Positions 41,443-49,998 of a stretch of DNA of 64,000 nt are shown in pieces. The DNA is from Marisediminitalea lipolytica (GTDB lineage Bacteria > Pseudomonadota > Gammaproteobacteria > Enterobacterales > Alteromonadaceae): positions 1 through 64,000 of the forward strand of contig NZ_MJIC01000009.1 of the NCBI RefSeq assembly GCF_001758465.1. Reading direction: 5' to 3'. Within the stretch, counting starts at the first letter, position 1; every line of letters begins with the position of its first letter. The translations under genes were made by a program, and so were the position numbers. Under the pieces are notes generated by a model. That model did no database searches and was not told the origin of the DNA. It worked only from the letters and a program-made list of their open reading frames with translations.

Positions 41443-42990
41443 ATGCCAGGTATAAAGATTAGTTCTAAACTGAAAAGTGCGTTACCCGAAGAGCAGAGAG
41501 CCGACATTGTAGATTACCTGAGAGCCAAGGCTGGTAACGTTTGCTATTTATGCGATGGTCCACTTAATGAAGCTTCTGATGATATTGAAGCAGATCACGA
41601 CGAAGCTGAAGCTGAAAACGGAGTAACTGACAGGCAGAATTTGAATTTAGTTCATAAGCACTGTAATCGAGTAAAAAGAAATGCTAATACGGTAGACGTA
41701 AGGCCTTACTTAAAGTTTGAGCGTTTTTTAGATAGCAAACCAAGTGGTATTAGGTATTCAGGGTGTACGGATTACTTTCAAATAACTCCAAAGGAATCCA
41801 ATTGTTCAATTAAGGGCGAATTTTTAAATCTGGAAACACCTGATGGACACAATGAAAGTTATCGTATATTTGAAGAAACGAATAATAGAGGGACATTGAG
41901 ATATGTTTACGCAAGGATTCCTCGGGAAGCGCTATTCAATGATGAAGAAGTTCAACCAAGAATTATTAAGAAAAAGCAAATTTGGTTGATTTTCTTTGAC
42001 TTAAATCGTAACCCTCTTTATGAAGCGCCGGGGTGTCGACTTTCTGCAATGAATGGAAAAACCAAAGTTCTAATGTTTGATGGTCAGCATAAAACAGTAT
42101 CTAATTGGCTGCTGGGAAGACAAGATATCGTAGCCAAAATTTATCTTGATTTAAGTAAAAATGCAGCTAATGAATTAGTAAATTCCATACAGGCAAAAAT
42201 TCCTAAGTTAAGTCTGTCACCACTTGAATTGATAGCAAAACTCAAAGATGAATGGAAAGCTCAAATAGATAAATATCTCGAGCTTCAGGGGATTGAAAAT
42301 GGAAGTGAAAAAGGATTCATCGCATGGCTGCCGCAAACTGATAGGAGTCGAGCAAAAAGCGCAATGGAATCAGCATTTTTAGATAATATAATTAGTAATG
42401 ATGATTTTGATTTCAGAAATTATGTGGCGTTAGCTGGACGGAATAATGATTTTCCATACTTAATTACAGAATCTCAATTGAAAACAAAAATTCTAAAAAA
42501 ATTAATATGGGGAAAGCAGCTTGAAGAAAACTGGGAGAAAAGCTCAGAATTGAGGGAGCAAGAAGCAAGAAATATAATTAATGTAACGAACATGTTTTGT
42601 AAATATGCATTTAATATGAAAGATACTACGCCTTCTGAGCACGAGAAGCGAAGAATGGACAGATTGACCAAAGGGGTAGCTCAGTTTAGGGCCTTTGATT
42701 TATTTCAAACTATTGTGGCTAGTAAATTCAATCTGCAGGATCGCGTTGGCGAAGCTATGCTAAGAGCTGACTCTTCTAACGAGGATTTATGGACACAGAT
42801 TGAAAAGTCTGTAGAACTCTTTGTAAACCACCCAATATGGACGGCAGATTTTAATACATCAAACAAAACTAAATTTGTTAACGAAGCTCTAACAAAAAAC
42901 CAGAATATTAGGGGAGCTTTGGATGATGTTGGATGTAATCTTGGGTATCTCTTTACTGGACAATTAGATGGTAATTGTCTTAAAGATTAA
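41443..42990 (+). CDS. HNH nuclease joined to a DGQHR/DndB-like domain
   Basis: 515 residues. The N-terminal HNH zinc-finger nuclease: C34xxC37, D51-H52, NLNLVHKHCN (66-75), where H73 and C74 complete the metal site. Then a middle domain with the motif DGQHK at 213-217 (FDGQHKTVSNWLLGR), like the DGQHR motif in DndB and ParB/Srx-related proteins. The C-terminal half (about 240-515) is helical and unassigned. The base composition is clearly AT-rich compared with the core genes around the island. No Dnd or Ssp partners are nearby. It could be a nuclease that senses modified DNA, but this is inference. Confidence 0.7.
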   Translation: MPGIKISSKLKSALPEEQRADIVDYLRAKAGNVCYLCDGPLNEASDDIEADHDEAEAENGVTDRQNLNLVHKHCNRVKRNANTVDVRPYLKFERFLDSKPSGIRYSGCTDYFQITPKESNCSIKGEFLNLETPDGHNESYRIFEETNNRGTLRYVYARIPREALFNDEEVQPRIIKKKQIWLIFFDLNRNPLYEAPGCRLSAMNGKTKVLMFDGQHKTVSNWLLGRQDIVAKIYLDLSKNAANELVNSIQAKIPKLSLSPLELIAKLKDEWKAQIDKYLELQGIENGSEKGFIAWLPQTDRSRAKSAMESAFLDNIISNDDFDFRNYVALAGRNNDFPYLITESQLKTKILKKLIWGKQLEENWEKSSELREQEARNIINVTNMFCKYAFNMKDTTPSEHEKRRMDRLTKGVAQFRAFDLFQTIVASKFNLQDRVGEAMLRADSSNEDLWTQIEKSVELFVNHPIWTADFNTSNKTKFVNEALTKNQNIRGALDDVGCNLGYLFTGQLDGNCLKD

Positions 42991-43194
42991 GTATCAATGG
43001 CAATGTTCATTGTTTAGGTAAATGTATAACTAAGATGTGGATAATTTGATATAAGAACGAGCCATTTCAGCTCATGCTAAGACATGATATCCATCGTAAA
43101 ACTTATCATTACGGGGCTAGGAAACGCGCTAATTGACTGTGAGTGCGGCTGCTTAAATGACTGTTTATCACAGTGATATGCGGTCACAGCACAT

Positions 43195-43216
43195 GACCAA
43201 TAACTGACTATTGGTC
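43195..43216. repeat. Inverted repeat GACCAATA / TATTGGTC
   Basis: Perfect 8 bp arms around a 6 nt loop. No T-run on either side, so it is more likely a protein site or repeat remnant than a terminator. Confidence 0.5.
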
Positions 43217-43263
43217 GCTTTCCGCTCTTTTACTGGCTAATCGTTGGATGTTAGCCATCCCAT

Positions 43264-43410
43264 TTTTCAGCAAATAGTGGTCAGGCTAGTTCCGTTTTGC
43301 CAGAGTGGCTGCGCTGTAAATGCCTTTCTGGTAAGCAGCTTCGATGTCTCCAGGGAGCCCTTGCATGCCATCAGGGCAGGCGATGAAGATATCCTACACC
43401 AGCCCATCAG
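43264..43410 (-). pseudogene. IS256-family transposase remnant
   Basis: The minus-strand translation gives V-stop-DIFIACPDGMQGLPGDIEAAYQKG then IYSAAT (read in two pieces). The first matches the conserved IS256 segment D[IF]xIAC[V]DGLKGFPEAIEA; the second the later LKxIYSAAT segment, so the DNA between them is deleted. In-frame stops at both sides. A decayed insertion sequence, marking past mobile-element activity in the island. Confidence 0.6.
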
Positions 43411-43566
43411 TTTCATTTGGTAAAGAGTTCAATCCCAGTTTAATCATGTTAGTACTTGTTAAAATATCATTGAGCCAAAAGCACATAATGTGTTCCGTGA
43501 ATCTAACTGTGGCATCAATATTTAATTTCTTACCCCTTAATTTTTGATTCAGATATTCACAGTTGT

Positions 43567-45276
43567 TTAACTAATTAGACTACTTTTCATTAGCTTAGCC
43601 ACAGCCCTAAAAACAGGAACTACTACCGAGTTCCCAAACTGCTTGTAAGCACGGTTATCTGCACAAACCTGTCTGAAGTCAGAGTCCAATCCATCATTGC
43701 GGTAGGCTTCAGGTTTTTCAAATCCCATTAATCTTGCGCATTCTTTAGGTGTCAGGCGGCGTGGTGTTTTATATAAAGGATCAAAATCAGCGGAATATCG
43801 TCCATATTCTTCGTCATATTCTCGTTCGAATATTTTGACCTTTTTCTTAAATTCTTCCTCGTATAAAGCCTGATTCTCAAATTTACGCTGGTTCAGTACT
43901 TCTGCTGCTCTTGATGTTGAGTATGCCTCTCTCTTAGCATTTTTATCTGCTGCTGCGCTTTTGTTTTTCTCCAGATATTCAGCTTCGAGACCATTATGGT
44001 TGATAAGTATTTCTGACCCGTCTTTATAGTATCTTGCTGACAATGTTCTTGTAATAGCATTCGGGTCTTCCGGATTTACCAACCCGAAGCCAAACCCATT
44101 TCCCTTGCTCTTGTGTTTTAACGCATAGTGGTAGAGATAATTCCACAAGTTTTCGGTAAGCGTGTAGGTCTTAAGTTGTTCTTCAGAAAGATCACAGAGA
44201 ATTTCTGATACGGTAAGACGCCTTTCCGGATAAAAATCAGTGAGATCAGTCAGACTGAACTTACTGAAATCAGGATTTCTTTCAATCAAGTCATTACGTA
44301 TGCCAACGAGCACAACACGCTCTCTATGCTGAGGCGTAAAGTTTGCACCATCTACAATAGTTGGTTCTTTTTTTCTCTTTCTGACCACAGCAATAGCTTC
44401 TTCTATAGTTTCACCTTGATCAGAAATATCTGCTATGAAATAACCTAATGAGTCCAATGTCTTAATTATGGTGGCGAAAGTATTACCCTTATCGTGGCTC
44501 TTTAGGTTTTTGACGTTTTCAAGAACAAAAAACTTTGGCTTTCGCGCCTGAATAATTTTCTCTACATCGAAAAAAAGAGTTCCCTGTGTGGTGCACTCGA
44601 ACCCATGGCTTCTTCCGAGACTTTTCTTCTTTGAAACACCGGCTATTGAGAACGGCTGACATGGAAAGCCTGCCAGCAATACATCATGTTCTGGTATATG
44701 TTGCCTGATATTTTCCAACCTTTCCGACTCTGAAACTTCGGAGTGCTCAGGTCCCGTAAGTGTAAGGTTAGTTATATCCATCAAGGAAATATTCTTATCG
44801 GGGTTTTCTTCTAAAGTGTCCGTAAAGTAGGGCTGTTCACTTTCGTCAACATAATGATTGGCCAGATAAGTTCTTCGGGCTTGATCATCATATTCGCTGG
44901 TAAATACACATTTGCCGCCTACGTCCTCAAACCCTTTTCTCAACCCCCCAATTCCTGCAAAAAGATCTATGAATTTGAAATCTGGATTGTCCCAGTGCGT
45001 AGGCTTTTGCGGAAGTAAAGCGCGCCTAATCCTCTCGTTTGTATCCTCGTGAATAAGAATGTCACTACTCTGCGGATTTTTTTTCCACTTGTTCAACTTT
45101 TCTCTGGATATTTCTTTGAGTTGAAGGCCTGTTTCTTCACTGTTTAGTTTTGAAGCGAGAGTTTTCTGATCATAAATAGTGAGAAGCAGTTTCAGTAATT
45201 TATCTGTTTCATGCTTCAATAACAGGATTCTTGAGTTGGCCTGCGAATCTGCCAAAGCAACTTCTTTAATGTACAT
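43567..45276 (-). CDS. Dcm-like DNA cytosine-5 methyltransferase (CCWGG type)
   Basis: 569 residues. Motif I FIDLFAGIGG (102-111), catalytic Cys206 in GFPCQPFS, ENV (253-255), QHRERVVLVG (motif VIII), and the late RLTPKECARLMGF and QFGNSVVVPVF motifs. The target-recognition region GNGFGFGLVNPEDPNAITRT then LSARYYKDGSEILI is nearly that of E. coli Dcm, so CCWGG with methylation of the inner C is likely. Compared with Dcm it has an extra ~70-residue charged insert (about 430-505) after the recognition region. The N-terminal ~100 residues are helical and may bind DNA for autoregulation. Divergent from the endonuclease gene. Confidence 0.93.
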   Translation of the reverse strand: MYIKEVALADSQANSRILLLKHETDKLLKLLLTIYDQKTLASKLNSEETGLQLKEISREKLNKWKKNPQSSDILIHEDTNERIRRALLPQKPTHWDNPDFKFIDLFAGIGGLRKGFEDVGGKCVFTSEYDDQARRTYLANHYVDESEQPYFTDTLEENPDKNISLMDITNLTLTGPEHSEVSESERLENIRQHIPEHDVLLAGFPCQPFSIAGVSKKKSLGRSHGFECTTQGTLFFDVEKIIQARKPKFFVLENVKNLKSHDKGNTFATIIKTLDSLGYFIADISDQGETIEEAIAVVRKRKKEPTIVDGANFTPQHRERVVLVGIRNDLIERNPDFSKFSLTDLTDFYPERRLTVSEILCDLSEEQLKTYTLTENLWNYLYHYALKHKSKGNGFGFGLVNPEDPNAITRTLSARYYKDGSEILINHNGLEAEYLEKNKSAAADKNAKREAYSTSRAAEVLNQRKFENQALYEEEFKKKVKIFEREYDEEYGRYSADFDPLYKTPRRLTPKECARLMGFEKPEAYRNDGLDSDFRQVCADNRAYKQFGNSVVVPVFRAVAKLMKSSLIS

Positions 45277-45559
45277 ATGATAATCTGTAACTTAAAAAGG
45301 GATTAATGTGTGAAAATGTATCACACCAAAAAACCTAATTAAAGTTTGTATTGTGTTTTTATACAGTTGTTTGCATCCGCCAGAACGTCTTTGCAACTGA
45401 ATCTGAAAATACATGAGAAACCTAAGAATATCTGCTTAATATATTAATTTTCAGATATTTAGAATAATACTTTATCCTCATCTAACTATAGATTTGAGAA
45501 TCCTTTTGGGTACAATGGAAGGTATCTTGTCAACAACGTTTACCATAAAGAAGGATTTT

Positions 45560-46270
45560 ATGAGCAGTTCCGGTAACAACTTTTTCGATGATTTTAAGTC
45601 TTATCTTCCCACTAATGAGCAACTCTGCAGATCATCTGCAGAGAGAGTGATCGGCGAACATAAAAAAGATTATGTAATGTCTAATTTTTCCGAATTATTG
45701 GAAGAAATGCAGGAAGAAATATATAAAAGTTATCTAAAAGAGCAGGAAGTGAGTGGACAAAAAGTAATTGATGAGCAGATCGATAAGTTTGGTAAGATTA
45801 ACTTCTCTGATGTCGATAAGTTCTTGATGTCTATTTTTCAGTCCAGAAAGTCGAGAGCAGGTAAGGCGTTCGAGTTTATCATAAGAGAATTATTCATCAG
45901 AGCTGGAGTTCCTTTTTCAGAACAAATAACTGTAGATGGAGCTAAGCCTGATTTCGTGATGCCTTCCGCCGAATATTTTGAAGAACGGCCATTAGATTGT
46001 ATGCTATTCACAGCGAAAAGAACCTTACGTGAACGTTGGCGTCAGGTTGTTACGGAAGCGAATAAGTCTTATAGCTATTTCCTTGCCACTCTGGATGAAA
46101 AAGTTACTGAAAGTCAGCTTAAGCAGGCTGCAACGCACAAGTTGTATATCGTCGTTCCCGCTCAGATAAAAGAGAGTAATCCGGTTTATTCCTCAAGTTA
46201 TAATGTACTGTCCTTCGAGCAGTTCTTTGAAATCCACCTTAAGCCGGCGCTAAACCGATGGGCTAGCTAG
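45560..46270 (+). CDS. EcoRII-C / PspGI-type restriction endonuclease
   Basis: 236 residues. It matches the C-terminal catalytic domain of EcoRII: SRKSRAGKAFEFI (E105 region), KPDFVMPS (D131) and FTAKRTLRERWRQV (K153), a PD-(D/E)xK nuclease site. There is no EcoRII N-terminal effector domain, so like PspGI it should cut a single site, most probably CCWGG, protected by the adjacent methyltransferase. The start is put at the ATG at 45560 with AGAAGGA before it; an upstream TTG frame begins at 45494. Confidence 0.88.
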   Translation: MSSSGNNFFDDFKSYLPTNEQLCRSSAERVIGEHKKDYVMSNFSELLEEMQEEIYKSYLKEQEVSGQKVIDEQIDKFGKINFSDVDKFLMSIFQSRKSRAGKAFEFIIRELFIRAGVPFSEQITVDGAKPDFVMPSAEYFEERPLDCMLFTAKRTLRERWRQVVTEANKSYSYFLATLDEKVTESQLKQAATHKLYIVVPAQIKESNPVYSSSYNVLSFEQFFEIHLKPALNRWAS

Positions 46271-46383
46271 TGAGGACTACTTAATTCAGGTAATCATCAT
46301 ACATTAGTGTCCTTCAAATATTTAAGGCACAGAACAAAGGTACCTGAAGTATTTTATAAAAATAATTAAGTACACATAAATGT

Positions 46384-47391
46384 ATGACATCAACAAAAAT
46401 TACCCCAACCATTAGACGCAGCATCAGGTTATTACATGCTGTTCAAGAACTTCACAAGCAAGGGCTGCATAACCTGGCGTGTAGCTGTGCAATGAGTCCG
46501 TCAGGTATGGACTGGCGTATAAGTTTGCACCCATTTCAAAATTTATATTTTGATGAAGATGGTTTTGTACGAAAGTATAATATGTTTAGGCACGAGCGGG
46601 TAAGCCACTCCTCTGCCAATGGCGGGAATTGTTATTTCGGATTGCAAGACGCTAAAGGTTTGACCGTTAAAGAGTTGGCCGAACGCTTGAAAGTTCGTTT
46701 CCCTGACTTAATGGCAGCGAGTGCGGGTACGAATTACCCTTTCGTAGGCTGGTTTACTCATATGCTCGGAGTAGCTGAAATTGGGGCTTTGCCTGTATTT
46801 TCCCACGAATTTGGAGGTATGTCCGGAGGAATGGTATTTACTTCTGTGCCTGAACTGCTATTACCTGCGCCGCCTTATCCGGTGATAATGACTAGTGGAA
46901 ACTTACGGTTTTTATGGGCAGAAAAGCCCTGCTTAAATAATGATTGGCATAAAGCCTATCAACCAGTAATCGATGCTCTGAAAGATAACAAAGTTCAAAG
47001 GGTTCCGAAGTATCCTTCTTATACAACGGATCTTTTAGTGCACGCTGCTTATTGGGAAGGTGCCGTTTACTATCTACATGCAATATTGGGTTTTATCTCT
47101 GAAATTGAGTATATCGAAACCAGAGCCAGGCGGGCCGATAGGCTATCGTTTTTTTTAGTTATATTCGATTCAGAAGGGCAATTAGATTTATTAGATGCAT
47201 ATTTTAGCAGGGTTTTAATGACAGATACGTCGTATCGTCTGAATTACAAAATTCAGAAATTCTGCCAGCAGGCAATCGATAACATTGAAACAGCCTACAG
47301 ACAAAAACCTTGCCGTTTCCCAAATCCGTATTTCGGGGGAAGTAATCCATTGCATCTGACTCGATTAGAATACTTAGCTGCTTCCAGATAA
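46384..47391 (+). CDS. Unknown protein inside the restriction-modification locus
   Basis: 335 residues, mostly soluble, no signal peptide. Landmarks: SCAMSPSGMDWRI, YFDEDGFVRKYNM, GLTVKELAERL, FSHEFGGMSGGMVF. Aromatic-rich, with many conserved-looking Trp/Tyr positions but no motif I recognise. It lies between the endonuclease (113 bp before) and vsr (263 bp after) on the same strand, so it may belong to the system, for example as an accessory defence or control protein. No function is assigned. Confidence 0.6.
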   Translation: MTSTKITPTIRRSIRLLHAVQELHKQGLHNLACSCAMSPSGMDWRISLHPFQNLYFDEDGFVRKYNMFRHERVSHSSANGGNCYFGLQDAKGLTVKELAERLKVRFPDLMAASAGTNYPFVGWFTHMLGVAEIGALPVFSHEFGGMSGGMVFTSVPELLLPAPPYPVIMTSGNLRFLWAEKPCLNNDWHKAYQPVIDALKDNKVQRVPKYPSYTTDLLVHAAYWEGAVYYLHAILGFISEIEYIETRARRADRLSFFLVIFDSEGQLDLLDAYFSRVLMTDTSYRLNYKIQKFCQQAIDNIETAYRQKPCRFPNPYFGGSNPLHLTRLEYLAASR

Positions 47392-47654
47392 CTTATTTAA
47401 TATCGGTTTTTTAAGTGTATTAACTTAGTCTTTTTCTGAAACGAGGCTTGTTAAGCATGCGACAACTTACCACTATCAAAGTATCACCTTTTTCTTCGTT
47501 AAAGCATTGCAGGAACTCTTAGGTCTTTAGCTTTAATTCTCTGGTAGCGAGTCTGCGATAGTTCATCGCCAAGCCATAGACCGATACCGAGCCTGGCAGT
47601 ATAGTACTAGGAAAAGCAGATTGATCCAGGCTGTTCTTTGGGGAAGATTTGAAA

Positions 47655-48125
47655 ATGACTGACGTTCATTCAAAACCTGTACGAAGAAAAAACATGAAGG
47701 CGGTTCGGGCAAAAAATACAAAGCCTGAGTTATTGGTCAGAAAACTCCTCCATGGTGCCGGATATCGGTATCGACTTCATGTAAAAAACTTGCCAGGGAC
47801 ACCTGATATCGTGCTTCCAAAATATAAGGTCGTAATATTTGTGCACGGCTGTTTTTGGCATATGCATGATTGCGCCCTCTTCAGGTTACCGGCAACCAGA
47901 ACTGACTGGTGGCGACAAAAGTTGACGGAAAACAGGCTCCGCAGTGAAGCTGCGGAGGATTTTTTGCGTGAGCTTGGCTGGCGAGTGGTGATTGTTTGGG
48001 AATGTAGCCTTAAGGGACAAGCGAAGTTAGAACCCGGTGATGTTTTGGATAAATTCACGTCCTGGTTATCCGGTTCTACGAGCTTTTTAGAAATTCCGGA
48101 AAGTAAGTTCTCATCGCTAATTTGA
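47655..48125 (+). CDS. vsr: Very short patch repair endonuclease
   Basis: 156 residues from the ATG at 47655 (GGGGAAG ahead; a TTG two codons earlier is less likely). Nicks next to T:G mismatches that arise when 5-methylcytosine in a Dcm site deaminates. Motifs: MKAVRAKNTKPELLVRKLL, PGTPDIVLPKYKVVIFVHGCFWH with catalytic Asp51, and WWRQKLTENRLRS. It pairs logically with the Dcm-like methyltransferase, whose product is mutagenic without Vsr. Confidence 0.95.
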   Translation: MTDVHSKPVRRKNMKAVRAKNTKPELLVRKLLHGAGYRYRLHVKNLPGTPDIVLPKYKVVIFVHGCFWHMHDCALFRLPATRTDWWRQKLTENRLRSEAAEDFLRELGWRVVIVWECSLKGQAKLEPGDVLDKFTSWLSGSTSFLEIPESKFSSLI

Positions 48126-48211
48126 ACGAGTAATCTATAGAGAACCAGTATCCCAATTTATTCGCCGTAATGTTGGGAAATTCTAGTGTAGTTAACAAAA
48201 GGTAAAATTTC

Positions 48212-49906
48212 TTGTCGGAGAACATCTCCTATTATTCAACAAACGCAGAGAAACTCGCTGATCAATATAACAGCGTAGCGTTTGAAAAAGTACATGGTGA
48301 CTGGCTATCTGAAATTCCCGAAAAGGGATTTGTACTGGATATTGGCGCGGGTTCGGGCCGAGATGCACGCTTTCTTGCAGCCAGAGGGTTGAGTGTAGTT
48401 TCAGTTGAACCTGCTGATGGAATTCGCGAACGTGCTCAACAATATTTGGTTAATCAGCCAATACACTGGTTGAATGACAAGCTGCCAGAGCTAAGTCAGG
48501 TGTTTCGCCTGCAAACCAAATTTGATCTTATCCTACTTAGCGCTGTGTGGATGCATATTGTGCCTTCTGAACGGGAACGTTGCATCCGTAAGCTCAGCAC
48601 CTTGCTGAAAGCCAACGGGAAGATTGTTATTTCGTTGCGCCATGGCGCTAACCACGACGAACGAACTATGTATTCGGTCTCGGCAGATGAGCTGTCTGAT
48701 TTTGCGCGTAAATTCGGCCTTTCATTTCGGTTGCTCAGTGAACAGAACAATGCTGATGAACTTGGGAGAGATGATGTTCACTGGCAAACGGTCATTCTCA
48801 CCTTGCCTGATGATGGTTCAGGTGCATTTCCTCTGCTTCGCAATATTATTGTTAACGATAGCAAATCCTCTACGTATAAAGTGGCTTTGTTGCGCGCCTT
48901 GTTGAGAATAGCAGAAGGCCACCCTGGAGCGGTTATTGAGCGCACAAAAGAACACGTAGTCTTGCCAGTAGGGATGGTAGCGCTTTACTGGATTAAGCTA
49001 TTTAAACCCCTGGTCGATCACTTTGAAATTCCCCAAAGTAGTAATAAAAGCAAAGGACTTGGTTTTGTTAAAGAAGGTGGATGGCAAGCACTTCTCTCGT
49101 TCACGGCAAACGATTTTTATATCGGTGCTACCTATCTGAACAGCGATACCGCTGGTGCGGTATACCAGACGTTGAAGGACGTTACGTTCACAATACGGGA
49201 TATGCCAGTGCGACATATTACTCTGCCTGGCACTGAGCAGGGTGTTTTTCATGTCGAGAGTAAACGTACCCGTAAACCATCTGGAAGTGTGGTTCTGGAT
49301 ACTGAATTTTTGAGTTCCTTCGGGCGCTTTTATATTCCGGGAAATATATGGGATTCTCTGGCTCGATTCAGTGTGTGGATAGAGCCTTCGCTGGTAAATG
49401 AGTGGGTTGCATTAATGCAAACCTATACAGTAAAACGGGCGATGGCGTTCTCTCAATCTGATTTGCTTATAGCATTAACCTGGGAAGATCCGCGTAGAAG
49501 CACAGCCCGAGTCAGAAGCCGGGTGAACGAATTGCTTGAGAGTGAAAAGGTAAACTGTTGTTGGTCGGGGACAAAGCTTAAGGCTGAAGGGTATGCCGTC
49601 GACCATGCTATGCCATTCTCCCGGTGGCCGAATAACGACTTGTGGAACCTACTGCCTGCTAAAACGCAACTAAACGCCAGTAAGTCAGATAAATTGCCCA
49701 GCTCTTCACGATTGCAGCAGAACCGACAGATCATTACCAACTGGTGGCAACAAGGCTGGTCTGATAGTGCAGATGAGTTTTTTATTCAGGCTAATTTAGC
49801 GTTGCCAAATCTGCCTGATAATAATCGAAGTTTTGATGACGTATTTGAAGCACTCACATTACAGCGAGATCGAATTAAAGATTTTCAGCAACTCGAAGAG
49901 TGGTAA
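48212..49906 (+). CDS. SAM methyltransferase - HNH nuclease fusion
   Basis: 564 residues, TTG start after AAAGG. The N-terminal class I methyltransferase (about 1-195) has the SAM motif DIGAGSGRDARFL (43-55) and an acidic end of strand 2 (SVEPADG). It lacks the DPPY/NPPY and PCQ motifs of DNA methylases, so the target may not be a DNA base. A middle region (about 200-430) is unassigned. The C-terminal HNH-type nuclease (about 445-500) reads VNCCWSG, YAVDHAMPFSRWPNNDLWNLLP and NASKSDKLP, with the D-H pair near 464-465. It is 86 bp downstream of vsr. I know no characterised system with this fusion; a defence role is inference. Confidence 0.7.
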   Translation: MSENISYYSTNAEKLADQYNSVAFEKVHGDWLSEIPEKGFVLDIGAGSGRDARFLAARGLSVVSVEPADGIRERAQQYLVNQPIHWLNDKLPELSQVFRLQTKFDLILLSAVWMHIVPSERERCIRKLSTLLKANGKIVISLRHGANHDERTMYSVSADELSDFARKFGLSFRLLSEQNNADELGRDDVHWQTVILTLPDDGSGAFPLLRNIIVNDSKSSTYKVALLRALLRIAEGHPGAVIERTKEHVVLPVGMVALYWIKLFKPLVDHFEIPQSSNKSKGLGFVKEGGWQALLSFTANDFYIGATYLNSDTAGAVYQTLKDVTFTIRDMPVRHITLPGTEQGVFHVESKRTRKPSGSVVLDTEFLSSFGRFYIPGNIWDSLARFSVWIEPSLVNEWVALMQTYTVKRAMAFSQSDLLIALTWEDPRRSTARVRSRVNELLESEKVNCCWSGTKLKAEGYAVDHAMPFSRWPNNDLWNLLPAKTQLNASKSDKLPSSSRLQQNRQIITNWWQQGWSDSADEFFIQANLALPNLPDNNRSFDDVFEALTLQRDRIKDFQQLEEW

Positions 49907-49998
49907 TGAGACTTTTAACATTGACGGCCGATCAACCTGGCTGTCCATTTAAACGAGTACTGTTCCTGGCTCACAGTGATGTGAGCCAGGAGGCAACA

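Larger units (their letters stand above)
42991..43566. other. 576 bp without an intact gene
   Basis: Holds an 8 bp-stem hairpin (43195-43216) and a degraded IS256-type transposase fragment. Short frames here are not supported as genes. Confidence 0.65.

Noticed and set aside
41244-41507. 87-residue minus-strand frame before the HNH gene
   Set aside because: Overlaps the start of the well-supported HNH gene and has no domain or ribosome site.
41443-42990. Dnd or Ssp phosphorothioation system
   Set aside because: Only one DGQHR-like motif; no DndA/C/D/E or SspB/C/D/E homologue nearby.
43344-43547. 67-residue plus-strand frame
   Set aside because: It is opposite to the IS256 remnant and has no supporting signal.
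47392-47654. A minus-strand frame reading ARLGIGLWLGDELSQTRYQR
   Set aside because: Short, no start or ribosome site and no family recognised; treated as plain intergenic DNA before vsr.
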